64,000 bases of DNA from Lachnospiraceae bacterium (lineage in GTDB: Bacteria > Bacillota > Clostridia > Lachnospirales > Lachnospiraceae). The notes below the pieces were generated by a model. That model was not told where the DNA came from, did not search any database, and saw only the letters and a program-made list of their open reading frames with translations. Shown here piece after piece: positions 43,000 to 50,776 of this stretch (position 1 is its first letter; the number at the start of each line of letters is the position of its first letter). The position numbers and the translations under genes are program-made. The stretch is taken from positions 1 to 64,000 of the forward strand of contig JAFRWW010000033.1 of the NCBI GenBank assembly GCA_017441585.1, given 5' to 3'.

Positions 43000-43028
43000 G
43001 TGTGGGTTCAAGTCCCATCTCCTGCACT
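43000..43028 (+). other. attR, right attachment core
   Basis: Perfect 29-base copy of the tRNA-Leu 3' end. No tRNA body precedes it, so it is the duplication made by integration. Confidence 0.9.
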
Positions 43029-43029
43029 T

Positions 43030-43066
43030 AAAAACCCCGGACGTTCGCGTCTTCCGGGGTTTTTCT
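43030..43066 (+). terminator. Original terminator of tRNA-Leu, displaced by the element
   Basis: Stem AAAAACCCCGGA / TCCGGGGTTTTT with an inner ACG-TTCG-CGT, then CTTTTTTATT. It directly follows attR, where the host terminator would stand before the insertion. Confidence 0.85.
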
Positions 43067-43098
43067 TTTTTATTCCTCATAGCATGATGATTTATCTC

Positions 43099-43128
43099 TT
43101 GACATACGGTGGACCGTAGGGGTATTTT
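43099..43128 (+). promoter_or_regulatory. Promoter with a perfect dyad in the spacer
   Basis: TTGACA (43099-43104), 18-base spacer, TATTTT (43123-43128). The spacer holds TACGGT-GG-ACCGTA (43105-43118), a perfect inverted repeat placed between the two boxes as in MerR-type activated promoters. It drives the 53-residue gene at 43171. Confidence 0.6.
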
Positions 43129-43170
43129 ATTACTGTAGCATGGAGTCGAGCAGGAAATGGAGGTACCATC

Positions 43171-43332
43171 ATGGAGGACAACGATTTGAGTGTATTCAAA
43201 AGTTATCTTAGAAGGCTTCTTCAGGATTTGAAGGATATTCTCGAGGCTATACCTGATATACCGGAGAATAAAGAGGTCAGAAAAAAGATACAGAATCTCA
43301 TAGATGACACACAGAGCGGTATCGAAGATTAA
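43171..43332 (+). CDS. Small 53-residue acidic/helical protein of unknown function
   Basis: ATG 43171 is preceded by GGAGG seven bases upstream and by the promoter at 43099. The product (MEDNDLSVFKSYLRRLLQDL, then KDILEAIPDIPENKEVRKKI, then QNLIDDTQSGIED) should form two amphipathic helices separated by a Pro-containing turn. It matches no family I recognise. A 12-base-pair hairpin follows 15 bases after the stop. The promoter, ribosome site and hairpin make it a credible single-gene unit. Confidence 0.65.
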   Translation: MEDNDLSVFKSYLRRLLQDLKDILEAIPDIPENKEVRKKIQNLIDDTQSGIED

Positions 43333-43346
43333 ATTATAAGGCGAGA

Positions 43347-43389
43347 GACGAGGGTGACACTTCAAAACTTCCTGCGAGTCACCCTTGTC
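43347..43389 (+). terminator. Hairpin after the small gene
   Basis: Stem GACGAGGGTGAC (43347-43358) / GTCACCCTTGTC (43378-43389) with one G-T pair and a 19-base loop. There is no T run after it, so it may be an attenuator or RNA-stabilising hairpin instead of an intrinsic terminator. Confidence 0.5.
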
Positions 43390-43444
43390 TTCATGTGAAA
43401 TGATAACAGGATATAAAATGTATGTCAAACATAGGGAGGATATA

Positions 43445-43666
43445 ATGCCGACAGAGCAGAAAAAAAAGCGGCCACAGGACCGGTGGAATGAAAAGAATGG
43501 ATTGGTGTCGGTTTCCTATAAGCTGACAAAATCCATAGCGGACGATTTTTCCGAGACCTGTCTCAAACTGGGAGTTTCCAAAAAATCCCAGCTTGAGAAG
43601 ATGATGGTTGATTTCGTTTTACGGAATCAGGACGGAACAGAGATCGGGCTGATAGAGAAAGATTAG
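43445..43666 (+). CDS. Small basic protein, possibly ribbon-helix-helix DNA-binding
   Basis: This 73-residue protein has a basic, Gln/Lys-rich N-terminus (MPTEQKKKRPQDRWNEKNGL) followed by VSVSYKLTKSIADDFSETCLKLGVSKKSQLEKMMVDFVLRN. The strand VSVSYKLTKSIADDFSETC and the helix SKKSQLEKMMVDF resemble an Arc/MetJ-type ribbon-helix-helix, so a DNA-binding role is plausible but unproven. ATG 43445 with GGGAGG five bases upstream is chosen over the in-frame upstream starts. It precedes the RimK-like gene by 18 bases and is probably co-transcribed with it. Confidence 0.6.
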   Translation: MPTEQKKKRPQDRWNEKNGLVSVSYKLTKSIADDFSETCLKLGVSKKSQLEKMMVDFVLRNQDGTEIGLIEKD

Positions 43667-43684
43667 TGATTTACGGGGGATAGA

Positions 43685-44533
43685 ATGAAGCTTACGGGAT
43701 ATGTATTGGAAGATCATAACGAAATGCCCTGGGCCTACACCTGTAGAAGACTTATTGAAGAGGCCCGAAAGCAGGGTGATGATCTAAGACTCATCGGCGT
43801 CCATGAGACCTGTATGGATGCTGAGGGAATATATAATGACGGCAGGAGATTAGAGGAACGTGATTATCTGATCAACAGATATAAGTGGAATAATGTTAAG
43901 GATTATGTTAACAAATTATGTAAACTCTCCTACAACCGGATCGATGCCTTTAATATATATGTGAGTAAGTATGAGCAGCTTAAGAGACTTGATCTAAAGA
44001 GTGTTTTGACGCCTGCCTATGTGCTGGGGACGGCGCTTCTTGATCATGCTTTCATTGCCGGAAAACTGGGACTTCTCTTTGTGGCAAAGGGACTGTGCAG
44101 CTCCATGGGAAGAGAGGTCTTTCTGATAGAAAACGAAGAGGATCAGAAAAAACTGATCACGGAATACGGACAGGACAGGGAGTGGCTTTTTGAGGAGTAT
44201 ATTCCGACTACAAGGTGCAGGGACATGAGACTTTTTTCCGTGAGGGGAGAAGTGATTGCCTGCATGGAGAGAAGGTCTGATGATGACTTCAGGGCAAATG
44301 TGGCTCTGGGGGCTAAGGTTTATCCTCTTAAGGTGACAAAGGTCATGCGTGATGTGGCCGCTGAGATATATGAAAAGACCGGCCTTGATTTTCTTGGGAT
44401 AGATCTTTTATACGGAGAAGATCTGCCGTATTTTTGCGAGATAAATGTGATGCCCGGGATAAAGGGTATGGAGGAAGCCACGGGGGTAAATGTGGCCTGT
44501 GCCATGATCGATACGATCCGCGGGGATTTTTAA
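43685..44533 (+). CDS. RimK-type ATP-grasp ligase
   Basis: This 282-residue protein has an ATP-grasp core: LFVAKGLCSSMGREVFLIENEEDQKKLI (ATP lysine and loop), WLFEEYIPTTRCRDMRLFSVRGEVIACMERRS, and FLGIDLLYGEDLPYFCEINVMPGIKGMEEATGVNVA with Mg ligands Asp, Glu and Asn. It resembles RimK/alpha-L-glutamate ligases and lysine-biosynthesis LysX-type enzymes, which attach an amino acid to a carboxyl group. The usual LTPxP motif reads VLTPAYVLGTALL. The substrate cannot be named. GGGGGA precedes the ATG; an UvrD-like gene lies 73 bases downstream. Confidence 0.82.
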   Translation: MKLTGYVLEDHNEMPWAYTCRRLIEEARKQGDDLRLIGVHETCMDAEGIYNDGRRLEERDYLINRYKWNNVKDYVNKLCKLSYNRIDAFNIYVSKYEQLKRLDLKSVLTPAYVLGTALLDHAFIAGKLGLLFVAKGLCSSMGREVFLIENEEDQKKLITEYGQDREWLFEEYIPTTRCRDMRLFSVRGEVIACMERRSDDDFRANVALGAKVYPLKVTKVMRDVAAEIYEKTGLDFLGIDLLYGEDLPYFCEINVMPGIKGMEEATGVNVACAMIDTIRGDF

Positions 44534-44606
44534 GTTTGCAGATATGAACTGACTGACAAAGCCAAGTCAGATATAAGCTATTGTATATTTAGGAGGTGAG
44601 GGGTAT

Positions 44607-46508
44607 TTGAATATAACTGATAATCTGCGGTGTACGGATGCACAGCGGCATGCCATCCTGCATGACAGGGGACCTGCGATGGTCATTGCGGGCCCGGGTT
44701 CGGGCAAGACCTTTGTGATCACTCATCGCATTTCACATCTTATCAACGATCTGGGCGTTTCGCCCGATAAAATCCTGGTCATAACTTTTACAAAAGCTGC
44801 GGCGAAGGAAATGCAGCAGCGGGCGGCACTTCTTTTGCAGGGAAAATCGCAGCCGCATTTTGGAACTTTTCATTCTGTTTTTTATAATATCCTGAGGCAG
44901 TCGGGAATGGGAGGCCTTAGTATTTTAAGCGAAAAAGACAGACGTCGGATATTTTTGCATCTCATGGAAAAATTTGAGATACAGACTCCGGATCCGGTGG
45001 AATTCATACAGCGCCTGTCAGGTGATATAAGCTGTTTTAAGGTAAGGCACGCCCTTGATAAAGAATTCATGCCGGGGGCAGTGGATGTGGAAATCTTTCC
45101 CGAGATAATAAGGACTTATGAGTGTGAATTAAAGCTCATGGGAAAGATGGATTTTGATGACATGATCATAAAGACACACAGGCTGCTGGTCAGAAGAAGC
45201 GATCTTAAAAAGAGATGGTCGGCGCGCTTTGAATATATCATGATCGATGAGTTCCAGGACATAGATCCTCTTCAGTTTGCCTGCATAAAACTGTTGCTGG
45301 GAAATGAGAAAAATCTCTTTGCGGTGGGGGATGACGATCAGAGCATTTATTCTTTCAGAGGGGCGCAGCCTTCGATAATGCTGGGCTTTGAGGAAGAGTT
45401 TGAAAGCTGCGAAAAGATCATCCTTAACAGCAATTTCAGAAGTGAAAAAAACATAATAAGACATTCCCTGACGCTGATAGGGAACAATAAGGACAGATTT
45501 AAAAAATCCGTTTCCGGCGTTAAGGAAGGGTCCGGAGAAGTCAGTGCAAAGCTGTTTGAAAATGTGGCAGAAGAAGCGCTGTTTATCTCCGGATACAGAA
45601 GGACGCATGAGGGGAGTATGGCGGTGCTTTCAAGGACTCAAAAGCGCGCCGATGCCATCGTCCATATTTTGTCAAAGGAGGGACACCGGGTGATCACAAA
45701 TGACAGGAAGGGAAGTCTTTTCGATCATTTTGCCGTCAATGATATCATGGCCTATCTGCAGCTGACAGCAGGGGATATGTCCAGAAAAAATTTACTGATG
45801 ATAATGAATAAGCCCTACAGATATATTTCAAGAGAAGATATCACAAAAGGGGAGGTCATCGATTCCCAAGTCCTGTTGACAGAGTCAAAGGGGAAGCTTT
45901 CCCATCCTTATATCGAAAAACTGTTTAAGGATCTGGAAGTCCTTGAACATATGCGCCCCTTTGCTGCCATAACCTACATATTGAGGGTCATGGGATATGA
46001 GGAGTATCTGGATGAATATATAAAAGAAAGGGACATGGATCCACAAAGCGTCGATCGGGTTAAGGAAGAACTGCTTAACCTGGCGGCAGGATATGAGACT
46101 ATTGAAGAATTTCTGGAACGGGGCAGGACAAAGGCACAAGGGCGTGTCCATGATCACGAACGGGATATCAGCGGGAGTCATGAAGGCGATTTTGGTGCAA
46201 AAAACGGAAGTTGTGATAATGAGAAAGCAGAAAGAGAGCAGGATGCGATCCGTGTCATGACCATGCACGCCTCCAAGGGACTTGAGTTCGACACGGTCTT
46301 TATAACCGACGCCATCGGCGGCAACATACCCCACAAGGGGGCAGTTAGTGAGGATGACATTCAGGAGGAGCGAAGGCTCATGTATGTGGCCATGACCAGG
46401 GCTAAAAAGACCCTGTTCATCTGTACTCTGCGCCGGGACGGATATAAAAAGGCCGTGCCTTCTGTATTTATTTCACAGGTGGGTTTTAATTCCTTTAAAA
46501 AACAGTAG
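44607..46508 (+). CDS. UvrD/PcrA-like superfamily 1 DNA helicase, compact form
   Basis: This 633-residue helicase has motif I AGPGSGKT, Ia ITFTKAAAKEMQQRA, motif II FDDMI...YIMIDEFQDIDPLQ, motif III AVGDDDQSIYSFRGA, motif IV ILNSNFRSEKNI, motif V VMTMHASKGLEFDTVFI and motif VI YVAMTRAKKTLFI. It is about 100 residues shorter than PcrA, with a reduced 2B subdomain and a charged insertion around 510-545. It should unwind DNA 3' to 5' in repair. The start is a TTG with AGGAGGTGAGG upstream; the next in-frame ATG is inside motif I, so TTG is required. Confidence 0.92.
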   Translation: MNITDNLRCTDAQRHAILHDRGPAMVIAGPGSGKTFVITHRISHLINDLGVSPDKILVITFTKAAAKEMQQRAALLLQGKSQPHFGTFHSVFYNILRQSGMGGLSILSEKDRRRIFLHLMEKFEIQTPDPVEFIQRLSGDISCFKVRHALDKEFMPGAVDVEIFPEIIRTYECELKLMGKMDFDDMIIKTHRLLVRRSDLKKRWSARFEYIMIDEFQDIDPLQFACIKLLLGNEKNLFAVGDDDQSIYSFRGAQPSIMLGFEEEFESCEKIILNSNFRSEKNIIRHSLTLIGNNKDRFKKSVSGVKEGSGEVSAKLFENVAEEALFISGYRRTHEGSMAVLSRTQKRADAIVHILSKEGHRVITNDRKGSLFDHFAVNDIMAYLQLTAGDMSRKNLLMIMNKPYRYISREDITKGEVIDSQVLLTESKGKLSHPYIEKLFKDLEVLEHMRPFAAITYILRVMGYEEYLDEYIKERDMDPQSVDRVKEELLNLAAGYETIEEFLERGRTKAQGRVHDHERDISGSHEGDFGAKNGSCDNEKAEREQDAIRVMTMHASKGLEFDTVFITDAIGGNIPHKGAVSEDDIQEERRLMYVAMTRAKKTLFICTLRRDGYKKAVPSVFISQVGFNSFKKQ

Positions 46509-46625
46509 TATCCGAAGGGAAAATCTGTTATTATAGAAAACGGAGTGTAAATATGTTTTGGTTTACATAATACGTAAGGACGTAAAGCCCCGCTGATGGA
46601 TGTAAACCGGGAAAAGGAGAAAATT

Positions 46626-47981
46626 ATGGGATTGATAAAAGCTTTAACCGGCGCGGCCGGGGGTGTAATGGCTGATCAGTGGAAAGAATATTTCTACTGT
46701 GAATCTATTGCCAACGATACTCTCATGGTAAAGGGCCAGAAGAGGGTGTCAGGCAGATCATCCAACACAAAGGGCGTGGACAACATTATCTCAAACGGTT
46801 CCGTTATCGCAGTGGCTGACGGACAGTGTATGATAATCGTAGAGCAGGGCAAGGTCGTGGATCTTTGCGCAGAGCCCGGAGAGTACACCTATGATTCTTC
46901 TACAGAGCCTTCAATCTTTGCAGGCGGAAGCCTTGCCACCAATATTCTTGACGTATTCAAAAATATGGGCAAGCGTTTCACCTTCGGCGGCGAGGCTCCT
47001 AAGGATCAGAGAGTTTATTACGTAAATACAAAGGAGATCACCGGCAATAAGTACGGAACCCCTTCATCCGTTCCCTTCAGAGTAGTGGATGAGAGAGCAG
47101 GTATCGATATCGATATAGGCATCAGATGCTTCGGTGAGTACAGCTATAAGATAGTTAACCCCATCATCCTCTACACCAACCTTATGGGAAATGTGGCAGA
47201 TGAGTTTAAGAGGGAGCAGATCGATTCCCAGATGAAGAGTGAGTTCCTGACAGCCCTTCAGCCCGCTTTCGCAAGAGTGGCAGGAGACGGCATCAGATAT
47301 TCACAGCTTCCCACACATACCCAGGAACTGGCAGATGCCCTGAGGGATGAGCTCTCCAAGAAGTGGGGAGAGGGCAGAGGTATCGAGGTATTCCAGGTCG
47401 GCGTCAATTCAGTCAAGGCTGAGGAAGAAGACGAGAAGATGCTGAAGGAACTGCAGAAGAATGCAGCTTTCACAAACCCGAACCTTTTGAATGCAAACAT
47501 GGCGGCAGCTACCATGGCAGCCATGAAGGATGCGGCAAACAACCAGGGCGGAGCAGCCATGGCCTTCATGGGTATGAATATGGCTCAGACTATGGGCGGC
47601 AATGCGGCAGGCAATTTTGCTCAGGCAAACGCCATGAATGCGGCTATGGCACAGCAGGCAGCACCTGCACCCGCTCCCGCACCGGCAGCTGCAGCACCTG
47701 CGGCAGATGCATGGACCTGTCCTTCCTGTGGCAAGCAGGCTGCCGGCAAGTTCTGTCCCGAGTGCGGAACCAAGAAGCCCGAGGATGCAGCAGGCTGGAC
47801 CTGCTCATGCGGCGCTGTAAATAAGGGTAAGTTCTGCTCGGAGTGCGGATCACCCAAGCCCGCCGGAGCTCTTCTTTACAAGTGCGACAAGTGCGGTTGG
47901 GAGCCCGAGGATCCTAAGAATCCTCCCAAGTTCTGCCCTCAGTGTGGCGATCCCTTCGGCGATGAGGACGTAGTTAAGTGA
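46626..47981 (+). CDS. SPFH-domain protein with C-terminal zinc ribbons (YdjI-like)
   Basis: This 451-residue protein begins MGLIKALTGAAGGVMADQWKEYFYCESIANDTLMVKGQ, the hallmark of the SPFH/band-7 subgroup typified by B. subtilis YdjI (older databases call it virion core protein). SPFH domain about 40-270; an Ala/Met/Asn-rich flexible segment (about 300-370, including an APAPAPAPAA linker); then three zinc-ribbon pairs: CPSCGK...FCPECG, CSCGAVNKGKFCSECG and CDKCGW...FCPQCGD. YdjI-type proteins act with membrane stress systems (Psp-like) in other Firmicutes. AAAGGAG precedes ATG 46626; the upstream in-frame start at 46596 lacks a ribosome site. Confidence 0.88.
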   Translation: MGLIKALTGAAGGVMADQWKEYFYCESIANDTLMVKGQKRVSGRSSNTKGVDNIISNGSVIAVADGQCMIIVEQGKVVDLCAEPGEYTYDSSTEPSIFAGGSLATNILDVFKNMGKRFTFGGEAPKDQRVYYVNTKEITGNKYGTPSSVPFRVVDERAGIDIDIGIRCFGEYSYKIVNPIILYTNLMGNVADEFKREQIDSQMKSEFLTALQPAFARVAGDGIRYSQLPTHTQELADALRDELSKKWGEGRGIEVFQVGVNSVKAEEEDEKMLKELQKNAAFTNPNLLNANMAAATMAAMKDAANNQGGAAMAFMGMNMAQTMGGNAAGNFAQANAMNAAMAQQAAPAPAPAPAAAAPAADAWTCPSCGKQAAGKFCPECGTKKPEDAAGWTCSCGAVNKGKFCSECGSPKPAGALLYKCDKCGWEPEDPKNPPKFCPQCGDPFGDEDVVK

Positions 47982-47995
47982 CAGACTTTTCCTGT

Positions 47996-48022
47996 GTCAT
48001 CCTGAGCGTAGCGAAGGATCTT
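47996..48022. repeat. Copy of the dispersed palindromic repeat
   Basis: GTCATCCTGAGCGTAGCGAA followed by GGATCTT in the 55-base gap between the SPFH and Cof genes. Confidence 0.85.
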
Positions 48023-48036
48023 AAGTGTAAGATAAA

Positions 48037-48810
48037 ATGTACAAAGTAATTGCAACAGATCTGGATGGAACCCTTCTCCAGAACGGCATCAGAGTGCTGA
48101 GAGAAGATATGGTCCCTCTCATAAGAGATTATGTAAGGCGGGGTGGGATTTTCCTCCCCGCCTCCGGTCGTCAGCATCTGAATCTTCAGCATCTTTTTTC
48201 GGGGATAGAGGACGAGATATCCTATATCGCCGAAAACGGGTGTCTGGTCTTTCACGAGGGTGAGCTCATTTATCGAAGCGTCATGAGCCGTGAGGATGGT
48301 ATCGCCACCACCCGCGCTATAATGGATATACCCGGAGCCAGAGTGGCCATCTCCGGAGTGGAGTGCACCTATATCCTCAAAGGTCAGGATTTCTACTCAC
48401 ACATCACCAATTATGTAAAAAATAAAGCGGTGGAGCTGGACTCGCCGGAAGATATGCCGGAGGATTTCTTTAAGGTCTCGGCTTATTCAAAGGATGGGGT
48501 GGAGCTTTTTGATAAAAAGCTGAAAGAACTGTTTGCCGATCACCTCACGGTGGTGACCAGCGGTAATTTCTGGACGGACATAATGCCTCAGGGCGTCCAC
48601 AAGGGAACAGGGCTTAAGGCTCTTTCCGAGCACACGGGCATACCGCTGTCTGAGTTTGTGGCGCTGGGGGATCATTATAACGATCTGGAGATGCTGTCCA
48701 TGGTGGGGCATCCTGCCTGTGTGGATAATGCGGTGCCCGAGATCATGGCCATCAGTGAGAAGCATATGGAAAACGGCTGCGACCTGCTGAAGTATTATCT
48801 CACAGCCTGA
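48037..48810 (+). CDS. HAD-superfamily phosphatase, Cof type
   Basis: This 257-residue protein has motif I ATDLDGTLLQNG (nucleophile Asp8), motif II ending in SGRQ, motif III Lys near 201 (GVHKGTGLKALSEHTG) and motif IV ALGDHYNDLEMLSMVG, with the large C2-type cap between. Cof-like enzymes remove phosphate from sugar phosphates, FMN or other small molecules in the cytosol; the substrate cannot be told. The ribosome site is poor because a repeat element ends just upstream. Confidence 0.88.
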   Translation: MYKVIATDLDGTLLQNGIRVLREDMVPLIRDYVRRGGIFLPASGRQHLNLQHLFSGIEDEISYIAENGCLVFHEGELIYRSVMSREDGIATTRAIMDIPGARVAISGVECTYILKGQDFYSHITNYVKNKAVELDSPEDMPEDFFKVSAYSKDGVELFDKKLKELFADHLTVVTSGNFWTDIMPQGVHKGTGLKALSEHTGIPLSEFVALGDHYNDLEMLSMVGHPACVDNAVPEIMAISEKHMENGCDLLKYYLTA

Positions 48811-48866
48811 ATCTGTTGTTTCATTTCTGAATCCGTTGTTTCATTTCTGAATCCGTTATGTAATTC
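48808..48866. repeat. Short tandem repeat, 20-base period
   Basis: TGAATCTGTTGTTTCATTTC, TGAATCCGTTGTTTCATTTC and TGAATCCGTTATGTAATTC follow each other (48808-48866). The first unit includes the Cof stop codon. The last runs into a degenerate copy of the dispersed palindrome (ATTCTGAGTGCAGCGAAGAA, 48862-48881). Confidence 0.75.
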
Positions 48867-48915
48867 TGAGTGCAGCGAAGAATTTTTTCATGTTAGTTCC
48901 CCGGCAGAAATTGAA

Positions 48916-49632
48916 TCAGAACACATTGCATCGTATAAGTCCTATGGAAATATAGCCGTTCATCACGGCGCCCATATCAGTATCGTCCAGTTCTATACTT
49001 TCCTTTGTGACGATGCCTCCCGCCAGGAACTGCGTTCCTTCTTCGGTTTCCTTTATGTCATATATATCCTTGAAATACTGGAAGGGCGCTATCTTTCTGT
49101 CCCAGAGAGTGCCCTTGTAATCATCAAGGGATCCCCCGGGAAAATTGATGTTCAAAATATGGCCTGCGGGGATGTCCCTTTCAATGGCCTGCTTTGTTAC
49201 ATCGAGAAGATATCTGTCGAGTATATCGTAGGATGAGTTTGCCTTATTTGAAAACGCCATTGCTTTGACTCCGCCTGCCAGACCTTCCATGGCGGCTCCC
49301 ACGGTGCCGGAATAGAGGATGTCGCAGCCTGCATTGTAGCCGTTGTTGATCCCCGAAAAAACATAGTCGGGCTTAAAATCCAGAATGTGGGCCAGAGCTA
49401 TCTTTACACAGTCCGCAGGCGTGCCGCTTATGGACACGGCTTTTTTCACCGGGATGGGAAAGTCGTGGCCTTTTGCCAGCAAAACATTTCTCACACTTAT
49501 ATGATGGGCCATGGCGCTGCACTCGCCCTCCGGAGCCACCACGTATACATCACCCAGTTTTGACGCCATTTCGGCCAGGGCGATTATTCCCTTTGAATTT
49601 ATTCCGTCATCATTTGTAACAAGGATACGCAT
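48916..49632 (-). CDS. surE: 5'/3'-nucleotidase SurE
   Basis: This 238-residue phosphatase has MRILVTNDDGINSKGI with the metal ligands Asp8-Asp9, VVAPEGECSAMAHHIS (the family's usual S-G-x-S-H-S segment is altered), GTPADCVKIAL, and FSGINNGYNAGCDILYSGTVGAAMEG. It removes phosphate from nucleoside monophosphates and, in some species, short polyphosphate. Length is normal. Its upstream region contains the second MITE-like element. Confidence 0.92.
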   Translation of the reverse strand: MRILVTNDDGINSKGIIALAEMASKLGDVYVVAPEGECSAMAHHISVRNVLLAKGHDFPIPVKKAVSISGTPADCVKIALAHILDFKPDYVFSGINNGYNAGCDILYSGTVGAAMEGLAGGVKAMAFSNKANSSYDILDRYLLDVTKQAIERDIPAGHILNINFPGGSLDDYKGTLWDRKIAPFQYFKDIYDIKETEEGTQFLAGGIVTKESIELDDTDMGAVMNGYISIGLIRCNVF

Positions 49633-49654
49633 ATCTTTTCTCCTGTCATTTTTA

Positions 49655-49829
49655 TTTGTTAAAACTTCCCGTTTTATGATACAATGTCCATTTTATGTCA
49701 TTCTGAGCGCAGCGAAGAATCTATATAAGATCAATCTTTTAAAAGACTTCAACTCTTTCAAGATCCTTCGTCTCTTCGTTCCTCAGGATGACACGTTCCT
49801 CAGGATGACAAGTGGGAAGTTTTAGTAAA
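49655..49829. mobile_element. MITE-like palindromic element, copy 2
   Basis: Ends ATTTGTTAAAACTTCCC and GGGAAGTTTTAGTAAAT are inverted repeats. Inside are GTCATTCTGAGCGCAGCGAA (49697) and the inverted CTTCG...CTCAGGATGAC, plus a small duplication of CCTCAGGATGACA. The layout matches the copy at 3634-3779 and several internal stretches are shared (for example CAACTCTTTCAAGATCCTTCG). It takes up about half of the 325-base gap 49633-49957; the remainder is AT-rich with no feature seen. Confidence 0.6.
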
Positions 49830-49957
49830 TGATTATAATTACCCACAAGCAATAATAAAAGTAACATAGATTTTAGCATGAGGTATGCAAGACGGTCAAA
49901 TTATGGTATATTTTTCCTGACAAAAATTTTTTTTCATTAAATCAAAGGAAGCTTGTG

Positions 49958-50554
49958 ATGAAAGAAATCCTTATAAACAGTCTCATACTGACACTTGTAT
50001 TCATACTCATAGTCCCCGCCATCGGTTTTGTGATCAATCTCGTTGCCACCGTTTTGTTTAAGGCGCTTTTTGCTCTCGTAGACAGTACCGGGACAGCCTT
50101 TGCTTTTTTCCATAACAGGCTCACTTTTATAGGCGTTATGATCCACGAGCTTTCACATGCATTGTTTGCCTTTGTCACCGGAGCCAGGATCACGGATTTT
50201 AAGCTTTATCACAAGGAGGAGAACAGGCTGGGGTATGTGAACATAGTGCCTCAGGGCAATTGGGCCATAAGGAGCATACAGATGGCACTCACTGCCTGCG
50301 GACCGGTGATAATTGGTCTCATCATAGAAGGCGTCATCATCTACGTGATAGGTCTGGGGACCCTGCCCTGGTGGGGAGTTGCATTGCTGATAATTTTATT
50401 ATTTATTCCCGTGCTCTTTCACATGGATATGTCGGGAGAGGATATGAAGGGCTATTTAAGGGGCGTTCCCTTTTTCTTCATCCTGTTTTTTGTGATATCT
50501 TTTGTTATGGTGAAATTCGGCGTTATCAGTCAGGATTTCCTGGTCATGAAATAA
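49958..50554 (+). CDS. Integral membrane protein with a HELSH motif, M50-like
   Basis: This 198-residue protein has about five to six membrane helices. Residues GVMIHELSHALFAFVTGARITDFKLY contain HExxH (HELSH) inside a membrane segment, followed by GY...IPQG-like NIVPQG and a later helix with ALTACGPVIIG, the layout of small M50/rhomboid-independent zinc peptidases and of uncharacterised metalloprotease-like membrane proteins. A second-zinc-ligand Asp may be in FHMDMSGEDMKGY. Protease function is inference. ATG 49958 with AAAGGAAG upstream. Monocistronic: followed by the glnA promoter. Confidence 0.7.
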   Translation: MKEILINSLILTLVFILIVPAIGFVINLVATVLFKALFALVDSTGTAFAFFHNRLTFIGVMIHELSHALFAFVTGARITDFKLYHKEENRLGYVNIVPQGNWAIRSIQMALTACGPVIIGLIIEGVIIYVIGLGTLPWWGVALLIILLFIPVLFHMDMSGEDMKGYLRGVPFFFILFFVISFVMVKFGVISQDFLVMK

Positions 50555-50582
50555 ATTTTAAAAACTTTTTTGAAAAAGATGC

Positions 50583-50611
50583 TTGACAATGGAAGTTTTT
50601 GGTTGTAATAT
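50583..50611 (+). promoter_or_regulatory. glnA promoter
   Basis: TTGACA (50583-50588), 17 bases, TAATAT (50606-50611). Transcription should start near 50618, about 160 bases before the ATG. Confidence 0.8.
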
Positions 50612-50622
50612 ACGTTCTCGAA

Positions 50623-50668
50623 GAGACAAAGGCGTCTCGGAGGATTTTCTCCGAGGCGCCTTTTTTTT
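50623..50668 (+). promoter_or_regulatory. glnA leader: ANTAR-type hexaloop hairpin overlapping a terminator
   Basis: Hairpin GAGAC-AAAGGC-GTCTC (50623-50638) has a six-base loop with A at position 1 and G at position 4, the ANTAR-substrate rule. Its loop and 3' arm are also the 5' arm of an intrinsic terminator, GGCGTCTCGGAG / CTCCGAGGCGCC (50631-50660) plus eight T. The two cannot form together. The same 12 bases GACAAAGGCGTC occur in the gdhA leader at 62454-62465. The regulator (an ANTAR-domain protein) is not in the window. Confidence 0.7.
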
Positions 50669-50671
50669 CTG

Positions 50672-50741
50672 CCCCCGATTTTAATCGGGGGAGCCCGTCG
50701 CGGTTTTGAGCGACTTCAAAATTTCTCCGAGAGGAGAAATT
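50672..50741 (+). promoter_or_regulatory. Further stem-loops in the glnA leader
   Basis: After the terminator come CCCCCGA/TCGGGGG (50672-50691), GTCGC/GCGAC (50697-50713) and AATTTCTCC-GAGA-GGAGAAATT (50720-50741, a perfect nine-base stem with a GNRA loop). They lie between the terminator and the ribosome site. Role unknown; a stability or second control structure is possible. Confidence 0.55.
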
Positions 50742-50776
50742 ACCGAATTATTTAAATGCTTGGAAGGAGGCAGATT

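Larger units (their letters stand above)
37447..43028. mobile_element. Eroded prophage / integrative element in tRNA-Leu, about 5.6 kb
   Basis: Bounded by perfect 29-bp direct repeats (37447-37475 and 43000-43028) identical to the 3' end of tRNA-Leu. Contents in order: phage-borne terminator, integrase arm sites, integrase C-terminus (minus), helicase C-terminus, hicA stump, hicB, primase/MuF/toxin chimera, toxin-tail fragment, candidate immunity gene, YjcQ gene, terminase N-half, endolysin C-terminus, arm sites. Nearly every typical phage gene is truncated, so the element cannot move by itself. The host terminator of the tRNA lies beyond the right repeat. Confidence 0.9.

Noticed and set aside
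46560..46620. Possible cyclic di-GMP (GEMM) riboswitch from GGACGTAAAGCC before the SPFH gene
   Set aside because: Only one short conserved block is present; the first stem with its GNRA loop and the second stem cannot be built.
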